From Rhodomicrobium vannielii ATCC 17100 (GTDB lineage Bacteria > Pseudomonadota > Alphaproteobacteria > Rhizobiales > Rhodomicrobiaceae), in NCBI RefSeq assembly GCF_000166055.1, contig NC_014664.1:3069501-3133500 (forward strand): a stretch of 64,000 bases of DNA. The letters are read 5' to 3'. Of the stretch, positions 32,182-42,603 are shown piece by piece. Below the pieces are notes generated by a model that was given only the letters and a program-made list of their open reading frames with translations, did no database searches and had not been told where the DNA came from. The first letter of the stretch is position 1, and each line of letters starts with the position of its first letter. A program made the translations under genes and the position numbers.

Positions 32182-33429
32182 TCATGTTACCGCCAATACC
32201 TGTGCTTCGGGCCCTTCCGCCTCGTAGCCTAGCGATTCTGGAACTGCGAGCGCGAAAATCGCAAAAGCACCAAGCGCGCACGCGGCCAGAAAGAAAAATG
32301 CTGCCGAAAATCCGAAGCCGTTCACGATCTGCCCGGCGACGGCGTTGCTCATTGCCGCGCCGAGGCCCCAGCACGCGGCCGCCACGCCTTGAGTGACGTT
32401 GAACCTGCCCGTTCCGCGCGTGAAGTCTGCTATGACGATATAGAACAGGGCGCCGAAGATGCCCGCACCGATGCCGTCGAGGATCTGGATGGCAACGATA
32501 GCCCACGGATTGTCCGCCAGCGCGAACAGAAGCCCGCGGAGCGGGAGCACCGCGAACGCAACCAGGAACAACGGTTTTCGCCCCCACTCATTCGCCTTGC
32601 GGCCGACAAGTAGCGCCATCGGCACCATGACGAGTTGTGCGACCACCACGCAGGACGACATGAAAAGCGGGCTCTCGTCCGGCTGTCCAACGCTTAGCTT
32701 CTGCCCAGCGAGCGGCAACATGGCCGCGTTGGCAAAATGAAACAGCGTGATCGCGGCGGTAAACCACAGCAGCGGCCGATTGCTCAGGAGCACGCCGAGC
32801 GCTTCAGGTGCCTGCCCCGGCTTGTCTTCGCCGCGTGCGAGGTCGTGGTCGATGGCGCGCCCGTCGATCCAGTAGACCGCGCACGCCGCGATAACGGACA
32901 CGATCGCCACCGTCCAGAGCATCGCAACCTGCGCGATGAAATAACCGGCGGCACCGGCGAGAATCGCGGTCACGACATTGCCCGAGTGACTCCACGCCTC
33001 GTTGCGTCCGACGCGGCGCGGGAAGCCCCGCTGCCCGACAATGCCGAGGCTTATAGCGGTGAGCGTCAGCGGTAGCACGGCTTCGGCGAGGCCTATGAGC
33101 ACCTGCGCTATGGCCACCGTCCAGAAGCCAGGGCTGATGGCCATCGCGACCGACCCGAGAGCGACAGCTCCGGCGCCGATCGCGATCAGCGCGCGTTTCC
33201 AGCGGATCGCGTCGACAAACGCACCGGCCGGACCGCGTCCGAGGACGCTTGCCAGTCCTGCGATCGTAAGGACGAGGCCAGCGCTGCCCGAGTCCCATTT
33301 CAGGGTGGATGTGAGATAGATCGCGAGAAACGGTCCGACGCCGTCCTTCACGTCGGCGAGGAAGAAGCTCAGCCAGTCGAGGGCGCTGCGATTCTGGGCG
33401 GCGAACTGGGCACGGGAGTCCTGCGACAC
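32182..33429 (-). CDS. MFS transporter
   Basis: A 415-residue major facilitator with about 12 membrane helices, including AGLVLTIAGLASVLGRGPAG, IAIGAGAVALGSVAMAIS and AFFFLAACALGAFAIFALAV. The loop after helix 2 (GRGPAGAFVDAIRWKRALIA) and the middle loop GRKANEWGRKPLFL have the D-x-x-x-R/K and G-R-K signatures of the superfamily. The substrate cannot be read from the sequence; a drug or organic-acid exporter is possible. It stands alone. The 3' end abuts the island-like debris while groEL lies beyond its start. Confidence 0.85.
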   Translation of the reverse strand: MSQDSRAQFAAQNRSALDWLSFFLADVKDGVGPFLAIYLTSTLKWDSGSAGLVLTIAGLASVLGRGPAGAFVDAIRWKRALIAIGAGAVALGSVAMAISPGFWTVAIAQVLIGLAEAVLPLTLTAISLGIVGQRGFPRRVGRNEAWSHSGNVVTAILAGAAGYFIAQVAMLWTVAIVSVIAACAVYWIDGRAIDHDLARGEDKPGQAPEALGVLLSNRPLLWFTAAITLFHFANAAMLPLAGQKLSVGQPDESPLFMSSCVVVAQLVMVPMALLVGRKANEWGRKPLFLVAFAVLPLRGLLFALADNPWAIVAIQILDGIGAGIFGALFYIVIADFTRGTGRFNVTQGVAAACWGLGAAMSNAVAGQIVNGFGFSAAFFFLAACALGAFAIFALAVPESLGYEAEGPEAQVLAVT

Positions 33430-33644
33430 GGGCGAACCTCATGGGTTTTGATCGCGCGCGGGCACGGGCAGCCGTACCTCGCACAGCTATCGGAGACACT
33501 TCGCCGCTGGTTATGATCCTTCGTGCTCGGGAATTGGGTCTAACGATCAGGTGATGTTTCTTCGACCTTTGTCTTCCGTGCTGGTTCTGCGGGCTTTTCC
33601 TGCCTTCCAGGCAATGCGCAAAATCACTACGGAAACGCAGGATT

Positions 33645-33674
33645 AAAAAAAGCCCGCGACTTGCGCCGCGGGCT
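33645..33674 (-). terminator. Rho-independent terminator of groESL
   Basis: An AGCCCGCG / CGCGGGCT stem with an 8-nt loop is followed in the minus direction by seven T. It begins 27 bp after the groEL stop and would end the groES-groEL transcript. Confidence 0.85.
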
Positions 33675-33701
33675 CCGTGTTTCAATCGCTTTGGCGCGGA
33701 C

Positions 33702-35333
<1,632 letters not shown>

Positions 35334-35384
35334 TCATGACTCCTTAAATGAGAGTGAAACTTTGAAAGGGATAGTCTCGGGTTA

Positions 35385-35714
35385 CTACGCGGCTTTCTTC
35401 TTCTTGCCGCCGCCTTCGTGACCTTCGAGAATGCCGAGGATGTCGCTCTCTTTCATGATCAGAAGGTCTTCGCCGTCGATCTTGACTTCGGTGCCGGACC
35501 ATTTGCCGAAGAGAACGCGGTCGCCTTCCTTCACGTCGAGGGCAACGAGCTTGCCTTCTTCGTTACGGGCGCCGGGACCAACGGCGATCACTTCGCCCTG
35601 CTGAGGCTTTTCCTTAGCCGTGTCCGGAATAATGATGCCGCCCTTGGTGCGCTCTTCTTCTTCGAGACGGCGCACGACGACGCGGTCATGCAGGGGCCGG
35701 AACTTCACTGACAT
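35385..35714 (-). CDS. groES: Co-chaperonin GroES
   Basis: A 109-residue lid protein of the GroEL ring. [20 protein letters not shown] and the mobile loop [17 protein letters not shown] are typical. The start is the ATG at 35712-35714, with GAGGAGG a few bases upstream; the longer open frame reaches back through the promoter and CIRCE and must be ignored. The C terminus carries an extra Gly/Lys-rich tail ([12 protein letters not shown]), about ten residues beyond the usual end. Confidence 0.97.
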   Translation of the reverse strand: MSVKFRPLHDRVVVRRLEEEERTKGGIIIPDTAKEKPQQGEVIAVGPGARNEEGKLVALDVKEGDRVLFGKWSGTEVKIDGEDLLIMKESDILGILEGHEGGGKKKKAA

Positions 35715-35793
35715 GTGTATCCTCCTCAGACGACAAATCTGGATCGTAAAATGTGTGGGTGCGGCATATGAGCTCGCGTTTACCCTGCCGCTG

Positions 35794-35822
35794 AGATAGT
35801 CCGGAACTGTTAGCACTGTCAA
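35794..35822 (-). promoter_or_regulatory. groESL promoter
   Basis: On the minus strand TTGACA (35817-35822) and CTATCT (35794-35799) are 17 bp apart, a good housekeeping or heat-shock type promoter. The -35 lies inside the CIRCE operator, so repressor binding would block polymerase directly. Transcription would start ~70 bp before groES. Confidence 0.65.
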
Positions 35823-35836
35823 GTGGTGAGTGCTAA
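35810..35836 (-). promoter_or_regulatory. CIRCE operator (HrcA binding site)
   Basis: TTAGCACTG-N9-GAGTGCTAA differs from the CIRCE consensus (TTAGCACTC-N9-GAGTGCTAA) by one base. HrcA binds it and represses groESL until heat shock. It overlaps the -35 box. Confidence 0.93.
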
Positions 35837-35978
35837 TTTGGAGCGAGGGCTTTAGCAAAAGTCTAGGATGATGAAGCCAATTTGACGAAATCTCGTCATA
35901 ATAGCGGTGCATCCGATGTGGCATGCCACACTGCGGCGCGTCGGGGCGAATGTCCCGAGTTTAAAGGGGACCATTTCA

Positions 35979-36812
35979 ATGACCGATATTCTTGCAAAAG
36001 ACGTTAATTCGAATTCAGGGCAGCCTCCTTTCGCGGGAGATGGGAAGAAACCTGACGAAGAAAAGAAGCGTCGCGGCGGAATCTGGTTCCGGATCCTCGC
36101 GGTTCTGCTTTTTCTGGGGGCGCTGGTCGAAGGCGCGATCCTTTACGCCGACCGGGCCGCCAAAAACGTCGAGGCCACGCCCGCGCCTCAGCCTGTGGTG
36201 GCTGCTCCGCAACCGGTAGTCGTCGCTCCGCAACCCGTCGCCGAGAAGCATGCCCCCAAGGAAAAGGTCGAGAATGCCTATTTCTTCCGTATTGACGGCA
36301 AGGACGTAGAAGGCCGCACGGCATCCTTCGACTATATCATTGTCACCAACGATTATACCTGGGTGAAGGGAAGCACGACCGAAGTCGTCGCCAATGATAC
36401 GGTCATCCCCGAAGAGGAAACGGCCGACCGGATCATTACGCCGAAGGTCAAGGAGTCGTTTGCCAGCGCACTCGACCTCATCGCCGTGGGTTTGGCTTCA
36501 CGCGAGGGCGACCGCGAGGCGGAGGAAGCGCGCGCGCTTGCCCGTGCTCAGACGGTCGCCGGATGGATTTCCAAGGTGTCGGACGCTTCGATCCCGCTTT
36601 GGACGCTCACTCTCGGACAATACGACAGGGACGCCTGCAAAGCGCAACAGGACGCAGACTCGAGCTATGAGCGGCCGGTTCTCCTCGCGAGCGTTCGCGC
36701 AAGGGCAGACGGTGTGAACCTGACGGAAGCCTTCGCCGACGCTCTCACCGGGCATGACAACCTGCCAAGCCGCAATTGCTATTCGCAATTCGATCTCGTG
36801 AAAATTCGCTGA
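35979..36812 (+). CDS. Unrecognised membrane-anchored protein with Pro/Val-rich linker
   Basis: A 277-residue protein. A short charged cytoplasmic N terminus is followed by one membrane helix (IWFRILAVLLFLGALVEGAI), a linker of repeated P-Q-P-V-V units near residues 65-85, and a ~180-residue periplasmic domain (YFFRIDGKDVEGRTASFDYI, TLTLGQYDRDACKAQQDADS). The start is the ATG at 35979 with AAAGGGGA upstream; the longer frame back to 35907 reads through the promoter area. I recognise no family. It diverges from groES and stands alone before a probable terminator. Confidence 0.75.
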   Translation: MTDILAKDVNSNSGQPPFAGDGKKPDEEKKRRGGIWFRILAVLLFLGALVEGAILYADRAAKNVEATPAPQPVVAAPQPVVVAPQPVAEKHAPKEKVENAYFFRIDGKDVEGRTASFDYIIVTNDYTWVKGSTTEVVANDTVIPEEETADRIITPKVKESFASALDLIAVGLASREGDREAEEARALARAQTVAGWISKVSDASIPLWTLTLGQYDRDACKAQQDADSSYERPVLLASVRARADGVNLTEAFADALTGHDNLPSRNCYSQFDLVKIR

Positions 36813-37255
36813 TTACTAAGGTCGTGCCACAATAGGCGCGGCGCTCGATCTGCGTCAAATCGAGGCCGATTTTGACGCAAGCCGATCTAATTCAGGCCGG
36901 GCGCGACGCCGCCCGGTCTTTCGATGTGCCAGGGCTCTGGCGCAGTTTTTTGGTACACATTTCTGCACGCTCTCAAGCATAATGCAGGCGCTGCGAGAGC
37001 ACTAGCAACCTATTGATTCCATTGCAGTTTTGAATTTTGCATTTGATGACGGCGCCAACGCCGGAAAATGTAAGATCCACTGCAACGGCGACGCTTTTTC
37101 AACAGGTTGGCTTAGTGAAGGGGCCTGAAAAGACCCACCTTTCCCCAACCTTGCAGCCGCATTGTCACGATTCATCTCGTCAGCAGCAAAAAGTCTCGCT
37201 ATTTGCAGGCACTTAACGTTTCGGCTCTGGCCCGATCCTCCTCCCAAGGCTCTTC
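36813..37255. other. Intergenic region between the unknown membrane gene and lnt
   Basis: About 440 bp with a terminator-like hairpin at 36897-36920 and otherwise no gene-like content. It should hold the lnt promoter. Open frames here lack family resemblance. Confidence 0.5.
36897..36920 (+). terminator. Probable terminator after the unknown membrane gene
   Basis: A 7-bp GC stem (CCGGGCG / CGCCCGG) with a 6-nt loop, followed by TCTTT. It lies 84 bp after the stop. Confidence 0.4.
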
Positions 37256-38899
37256 ATGGATTTTCTGCCGACGACCATGGCCGGTCTCAAGACCGGGAAG
37301 CTGGTATTGATCGCCTTTCTCGCGGGCGCGTTGTCGGTGCTTGCCATGGCGCCGTTTCACCTTTGGCCGGTGTTGTTCCTGACTTTCCCACTGATGATCT
37401 GGGCGCTCGATGCTGTCGCGATCCGTGATGACGCAACGACGCTTCTTGACAATTACGTGAAGCGTCTCAAGAGCGCCGCGTTGCTCGGCTGGGCCTTCGG
37501 CTTCGGCTATTTCCTCGCCGGGATCTACTGGATCGGCTTTGCGTTCTACGTCGACGCGCAACGTTACGCGATCCTGATGCCGTTCGCCGTGGCCGGGCTT
37601 TGCGCGGCGCTCGGCCTGTTCTACGCGGTCGCGGCGGTGCTCGCGGCGGCGATGTGGCGGCGTGGCTATGCGCGTGTCATCGGATTCGTCTTCGCATTTT
37701 TCTGCGCGGAGGCCGCGCGCGGGTACTTTTTCACCGGCTTTCCATGGAACCTGTTCGGCGAGGCGCTTGCCGCCGACGAAGCGCCGATGCAGATGGCGGC
37801 CTATATCGGCTTGTACGGCCTGACGCTCGCAGCGCTTTTCATCTTCTCGGCGCCCGCGGCTTTCATCGCGGCACCGGCGGCTCGCTTCAACAGGCTTCCC
37901 GCTCCCGTCGTGGTCGCCGCCTTGACGCTCGCTGCATTCTACGCGGTGGGCGCGCAAAGGCTTGAGCAGACGGTCGGCGATGTCCCTGGCGTTCGTATCC
38001 GCATTGTTCAGCCAAATATTCCGCAACAAGAAAAGTGGAAGCCGGAAAATCGCCGATGGATCTTCGACCGCGCGCTCCAGTTGAGCCGCAGTGGTACATC
38101 TGGAGAAGACATCGCCGCATTCACGCATGTCGTCTGGCCTGAATCTTCCGTGCCGGTGCTGTTCGCCTTCAACGATCGGATTTACAGCGACGAGGTGCGA
38201 GAAGCGCTCGCTGCGCTGATTCCGGACGGAACCTCCCTGATAATTGGCGCCGAGCGCGCGGAGGGGAGCCTCGACCCTGACGGTCGCCACCGCTTCGACA
38301 GAGCTTTCAACAGCTTATTTTTGTTGGGGAAAGGGGCCGAACTCAAGGCCGTCTACGACAAGATTCATCTCGTCCCGTTCGGCGAGTATGTGCCCTTCAG
38401 AGACGTTATGATGAAGGCAGGTTTTTCCGCTTTTTCCCACAGGTTGGACGGTTTTGAGGCGGGGGCGGGGCCAGCACAGCCGATCGAGACCCCGCAGGCG
38501 GGGCCTTTTCTCCCGCTGATTTGCTACGAGATTATCTTTCCTGGAAGAACGGGTAGTCTGCCAAAAAGGCCGGAATGGTTGGTCAATGTCACCAACGATG
38601 CATGGTTTGGACAGTCCACCGGACCATATCAACACCTTCATTTAGCGCGCATTCGAGCCGTAGAAGAAGGCCTGCCGGTCGTCAGGGCGGCCAATACCGG
38701 AATCTCGGCAATCATTGACCCTTTTGGCCGCATTTTGGACAAAATAGATTTGGGTAAAGCTGGGACAATTGACCACAGCTTGCCTCATGCATTGCCAATA
38801 ACCTTCTATCAAAAACTGAGGATGCAGTCCTTTATTGCGTTATTTTTCTTCACGCTTCAATTTTATCTGGCTATGGTTGCGCTCGCAAAGGTCGGATGA
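37256..38899 (+). CDS. lnt: Apolipoprotein N-acyltransferase
   Basis: A 547-residue inner-membrane enzyme that adds the third acyl chain to lipoproteins. The first ~210 residues are membrane helices (FLAGALSVLAMAPFHLWPVL and others). The carbon-nitrogen hydrolase domain shows the full catalytic triad: E296 in HVVWPESSVPVLF, K369 in VYDKIHLVPFGEYVPF and C423 in LICYEIIF. A last C-terminal helix returns to the membrane. It is followed by an XRE regulator, metK and trmB, a common alphaproteobacterial order. Confidence 0.96.
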   Translation: MDFLPTTMAGLKTGKLVLIAFLAGALSVLAMAPFHLWPVLFLTFPLMIWALDAVAIRDDATTLLDNYVKRLKSAALLGWAFGFGYFLAGIYWIGFAFYVDAQRYAILMPFAVAGLCAALGLFYAVAAVLAAAMWRRGYARVIGFVFAFFCAEAARGYFFTGFPWNLFGEALAADEAPMQMAAYIGLYGLTLAALFIFSAPAAFIAAPAARFNRLPAPVVVAALTLAAFYAVGAQRLEQTVGDVPGVRIRIVQPNIPQQEKWKPENRRWIFDRALQLSRSGTSGEDIAAFTHVVWPESSVPVLFAFNDRIYSDEVREALAALIPDGTSLIIGAERAEGSLDPDGRHRFDRAFNSLFLLGKGAELKAVYDKIHLVPFGEYVPFRDVMMKAGFSAFSHRLDGFEAGAGPAQPIETPQAGPFLPLICYEIIFPGRTGSLPKRPEWLVNVTNDAWFGQSTGPYQHLHLARIRAVEEGLPVVRAANTGISAIIDPFGRILDKIDLGKAGTIDHSLPHALPITFYQKLRMQSFIALFFFTLQFYLAMVALAKVG

Positions 38900-39083
38900 T
38901 TCTTAATTCCCAAACTGGTTGGCGATTCTTGCGTTTACGAGAAAAACGTTTTGGTGATGTCTCGGAACGGTTCGTAAGCAGATAAGAAGAAGCTTGACGG
39001 CTCGTTCAGGCATAACTACTACTTTTAGGTAGTGGGAATAGTCATACGGCTGAGTGCGTACAACTTAAAGATGGCGGAGAGAG

Positions 39084-39608
39084 ATGGGGCGGAATATGGG
39101 CATGGTCGAGTCATCGGTTTCGATATTGGCCGATAGCGACGAGATATATGAAACCGCAGGGCGCAAGCCGAACCCGGTGGATATTCATGTCGGCAGCCGC
39201 GTGCGATATCGTCGCATGATCGTTGGCATGAGTCAGGAAAAGCTGGGTGAGAAAATGAATCTCACATTCCAGCAAATTCAGAAATACGAAAAGGGTACCA
39301 ACCGGATCGGCGCAAGTCGCCTCTTCCAGCTCTCGAAAATTCTGGAAGTGCCGGTCGGCTATTTCTTCGAAGACGCTTTTGCTCACAGCGCCCCGTCGAG
39401 TGCAAGTCACGGCCTCCACGAGCCAGAGCAAGAGGGATTTCTTCTCGATTTTCTCAACTCCCGCGAAGGTCTCGAACTCAACAAGGCATTTGCCAAGATA
39501 CAGGATCCGAAGGTGCGGCGGCGCGTCATAGATCTCGTAAGGGCCTTGTCAGAGGAAAAGCCTGAGGCTAAGGAAAGCCAGCCGGGAATTGCGAACGATC
39601 TCGGCTAG
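39084..39608 (+). CDS. XRE-family transcriptional regulator
   Basis: A 174-residue regulator with a Cro/CI-type helix-turn-helix (VGSRVRYRRMIVGMSQEKLG, then MNLTFQQIQKYEKGTNRIGA) at residues ~35-90. The C-terminal half is variable and may sense a signal or dimerise. GGAGAG lies just before the ATG. The lnt-xre-metK order is conserved in this group. Related alphaproteobacterial regulators affect nitrogen, exopolysaccharide or stress genes; the target here is unknown. Confidence 0.92.
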   Translation: MGRNMGMVESSVSILADSDEIYETAGRKPNPVDIHVGSRVRYRRMIVGMSQEKLGEKMNLTFQQIQKYEKGTNRIGASRLFQLSKILEVPVGYFFEDAFAHSAPSSASHGLHEPEQEGFLLDFLNSREGLELNKAFAKIQDPKVRRRVIDLVRALSEEKPEAKESQPGIANDLG

Positions 39609-39662
39609 CATGGCGCTCCGCCATGCATTCCAGGCAAATCGTGCAAGGATTGGAACGAGGCA

Positions 39663-40832
39663 GTGTCTCGCAATAGCTATCATTTCACAAGCGAATCGGT
39701 ATCCGAGGGGCACCCTGACAAGGTCTGCGATCAGATCTCGGACGCGATTGTCGATCTTTACCTCGCCGCCGATCCGCACTCGCGGGTGGCATTGGAGACT
39801 CTCGCGACCACGAACAGGGTCGTTCTCGCGGGCGAAGTCCGAGGACCGTCTTCCGTCACCAGCGAGAAGCTGATCGAGACGGCACGCGACGTGATCCGCG
39901 ACATCGGCTACGAGCAGGAAGGCTTCGATTGGCGAAACGCCGAAATCGTGTCCTACGTCCATGCTCAGTCGGCCGACATCGCGCAAGGCGTCGATGCGGC
40001 GGGCAACAAGGACGAAGGTGCTGGCGATCAGGGCATCATGTTTGGCTACGCCACGCGTGAAACCGAAAGCTTCATGCCCGCGCCGATCTATTACGCGCAC
40101 CGCATCCTGTTCGAGATTTCGAAGCTGCGCCGGTCCGGCCAGCTTCCTGAGCTTGGCCCCGACGCCAAGAGCCAGGTTTCGCTGTACTACGAAAACGGCA
40201 AGCCCGTGCGCGCAACGTCTGTCGTGGTCTCCACGCAGCACGCTGAGGACGCGACCCAGGAACGCATTCGCGAGATCGTCGGCAACATCGTCAGCGAAGT
40301 GCTTCCGGCGGGCTGGATGTGCCCGAAGGAAGAATTCTACGTGAACCCGACGGGCCGCTTCGTGATCGGTGGACCCGATGGCGATACCGGCCTCACCGGT
40401 CGCAAGATCATCGTGGACACTTACGGCGGCGCTGCCCCGCATGGCGGCGGCGCGTTCTCCGGCAAAGATCCCACGAAGGTGGACCGTTCCGCTGCCTACG
40501 CGGCGCGCTACGTCGCGAAGAATGTCGTCGCGGCCGGTTTCGCCGACAGGTGCACGTTGCAGCTTTCTTACGCAATTGGCGTCGCGAAGCCTCTGTCCAT
40601 CTACACGGACCTTCACGGGACGGGCAGCGTGGACGAAGGCAAGCTTGAGGCGGTGATCGCCGAGATCGTGGACCTTAGCCCCCGTGGCATCCGCGAACGC
40701 CTGCAACTCAGCCGTCCGATTTATCAGCGGACCGCGAGCTACGGCCACTTCGGTCGCACGCCGACCGATGACGGCGGCTTCTCATGGGAGCGGCTGGATC
40801 TCGTTGATGCGCTGAAAGACGCGCTGAGCTGA
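39663..40832 (+). CDS. metK: S-adenosylmethionine synthetase
   Basis: A 389-residue enzyme making SAM from methionine and ATP. It begins [20 protein letters not shown] at a GTG start and contains [12 protein letters not shown] and [20 protein letters not shown], the two signature sequences of MetK. Length is normal. I see no SAM riboswitch in the short space after the XRE gene. trmB follows 2 bp after the stop. Confidence 0.97.
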   Translation: MSRNSYHFTSESVSEGHPDKVCDQISDAIVDLYLAADPHSRVALETLATTNRVVLAGEVRGPSSVTSEKLIETARDVIRDIGYEQEGFDWRNAEIVSYVHAQSADIAQGVDAAGNKDEGAGDQGIMFGYATRETESFMPAPIYYAHRILFEISKLRRSGQLPELGPDAKSQVSLYYENGKPVRATSVVVSTQHAEDATQERIREIVGNIVSEVLPAGWMCPKEEFYVNPTGRFVIGGPDGDTGLTGRKIIVDTYGGAAPHGGGAFSGKDPTKVDRSAAYAARYVAKNVVAAGFADRCTLQLSYAIGVAKPLSIYTDLHGTGSVDEGKLEAVIAEIVDLSPRGIRERLQLSRPIYQRTASYGHFGRTPTDDGGFSWERLDLVDALKDALS

Positions 40833-40834
40833 GC

Positions 40835-41578
40835 GTGACGAAAGTTGATGTCGCGCCGTGCGGGGAAACCGGCGGCGCGGCGCATTCCCTTAAGTCATTT
40901 GGCCGCAGAAAGGGCAGAACGCTATCTCTGCGGCAATCTACGTTGCTTGCCGAAGGGCTGCAAAACCGCTCGATCGATGTCAGTCAACCGTTGGACGCTC
41001 CGGCGCTGAAACGGCTTTTTCCCGAGAGCGTGCGGGATATCTGGCTCGAAATCGGGTTCGGCGGCGGCGAGCATCTCGTCTGGCAGATCGCCAACAATCC
41101 GCGTGTCGGGGTTATCGGCGCAGAGCCCTACCTGAATGGCGTCGTGTCGGCGATGGATGCGCTCGTCACGCGCGAGCTTACCGAGCGCGTTCGTGTCTAC
41201 GCCGACGATGTGCTCGCCTTGCTTCGGGTGCTGCCGCCCGAATGTCTCTCGCGCGCGTTCATGCTGTTTCCGGACCCGTGGCCCAAGAAGCGCCACCGCG
41301 AACGGCGGCTGTTTTCAGCACACCTTCTCGATAAACTCGCGCCTCTACTGCGGCCCGGCGCCGAATTTCGGTTTGCCTCCGATATCGATGACTATGCCGA
41401 GGTTGCCATCGAAGCGGCGCGCGCACACCCCGCCTTTGACATCGCGCGGGTTTTCACGACCGAGAACCGCGACACAATGCCGGATTGGCCCGTGACCCGC
41501 TACGAGGAGAAGGCACGGAAGCAGGGGCGCGGCGCGACGTTTCTTGTTCTTCAGCGCGCGGTCGAGCCAAAGGTCTAG
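40835..41578 (+). CDS. trmB: tRNA (guanine-N7-)-methyltransferase
   Basis: A 247-residue SAM-dependent enzyme methylating G46 of tRNA. SAM motif I is IWLEIGFGGGEHLVWQ. The TrmB signature MLFPDPWPKKRHRERRLF is present, and the C terminus contains VTRYEEKARKQGRGATFLVL. The N-terminal ~60 residues, containing an Arg-rich SLKSFGRRKGRTLSLRQ, are typical of the alphaproteobacterial form. It starts at GTG 2 bp after metK, so the two are coupled. Confidence 0.95.
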   Translation: MTKVDVAPCGETGGAAHSLKSFGRRKGRTLSLRQSTLLAEGLQNRSIDVSQPLDAPALKRLFPESVRDIWLEIGFGGGEHLVWQIANNPRVGVIGAEPYLNGVVSAMDALVTRELTERVRVYADDVLALLRVLPPECLSRAFMLFPDPWPKKRHRERRLFSAHLLDKLAPLLRPGAEFRFASDIDDYAEVAIEAARAHPAFDIARVFTTENRDTMPDWPVTRYEEKARKQGRGATFLVLQRAVEPKV

Positions 41579-42603
41579 CGTTTCCGGGCAAGCTTGCGCC
41601 CTCCCCTGACGAGTCGTCGCGGTGGCGGTTCATGTCTTCGACAGCCGGGTGTGAAGCTCCACGCGCGTTCCAACGGGCATCGTTCGAGCAAAGCCGCCGT
41701 TCGTCACCGGCTTGTGCGGGGGCGCCACACAGAATTAGAGCCGACCAACACACAGAATTTGAAAGCCGAATCCGAGCCATGGCGGGGAGGCCGCGGGCGG
41801 TGACGGTTGATTCAAGGCGCGCGTGAAAAACGCTTGGCATGTGCATTGTGGCGATAGAAGCGGACGGTGAGCGCTCATTGCTCCCGGAGCGGCGTGCCTG
41901 ACCCCGCCCTGCACCTGTGACATCGCGGCTGACCTGCTCCCCGATGCGCCCCTGTTCATAAGTCCGTTTCTGGTTATGCCCTTTGCGGGTGGTGCAAACT
42001 CCTTGGGGTGAGTCCGTCGAGGCTCATGTGCGGGCGTCGCGCGTTATAGTCGAGACGCCAGGCTTCGATGATCCAGCGTAGCACCAATGAGGGCGGCTCG
42101 CCCGCGATCCAGCTCTGTCCACACCGCAGAAAGCTGAAAATCAACGGCCTTCGGTGCTGCCGTCGCAAGGACCGTTGGCCGTTGAAAGCGCCAACGACGG
42201 CCCCAAATCAGCACACAGCCTGTCCCCTGCTTGTCAACAGGCAAATGCAACCCGTGCACGGCTTTTGAACAGGATCAACACAACATGTAGCGCCCCTGTC
42301 AACGCAGCCCCCAAGCTTTTGTGGGTTTGTTGCGGCGAAGTGACAGCCCGAATCGCGCGAATCACCTAAATCTGGATCTGTCGCTGCGGGGAGCGCCCTT
42401 CAAGGAGGGCGCGGCGGCAATTCATCCTCAGTCGGCTCAAGGTCTTCCAATCCAAGTTGTTTCGGCCATCCGTTTTCCGGATGCGCTGGCGTGCGCCCTC
42501 TCGTCAGAGGGTGGTTCTGTTGCGTCTGCGTCGTGTTCTGCGTCCACCAAAAAATCACTGAACAAAGCGGGCAGGCGCGATGATGCGCCGGGCAGGAGAA
42601 TCC
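41579..42603. other. 1-kb gap with IS scar upstream of nrdJ
   Basis: About 1 kb between trmB and nrdJ. It contains an IS3-type transposase remnant (41974-42100) and otherwise no intact gene. Near 42308-42325 an imperfect palindrome (CCCCCAAGCTTTTGTGGG) could be an NrdR-type box controlling nrdJ, but it departs from the consensus I know. I looked for a B12-box of a cobalamin riboswitch and did not find one. Confidence 0.5.
41974..42100 (-). pseudogene. C-terminal scrap of an IS3-family transposase
   Basis: The minus-strand frame ends IIEAWRLDYNARRPHMSLDG, LTPRSL..., the conserved tail of IS3-family OrfB (integrase core) proteins. Only ~40 codons match; upstream the frame loses similarity and no inverted repeats are seen. 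It is an old insertion scar. Confidence 0.65.

Noticed and set aside
38900-39662. SAM riboswitch before metK
   Set aside because: The space before metK is only ~54 bp, and the region before the XRE gene shows no SAM-II-like fold that I can recognise.
42230-42600. Cobalamin riboswitch for nrdJ
   Set aside because: No B12-box-like sequence or convincing fold was found. B12 control of the gene would be plausible but is not visible.
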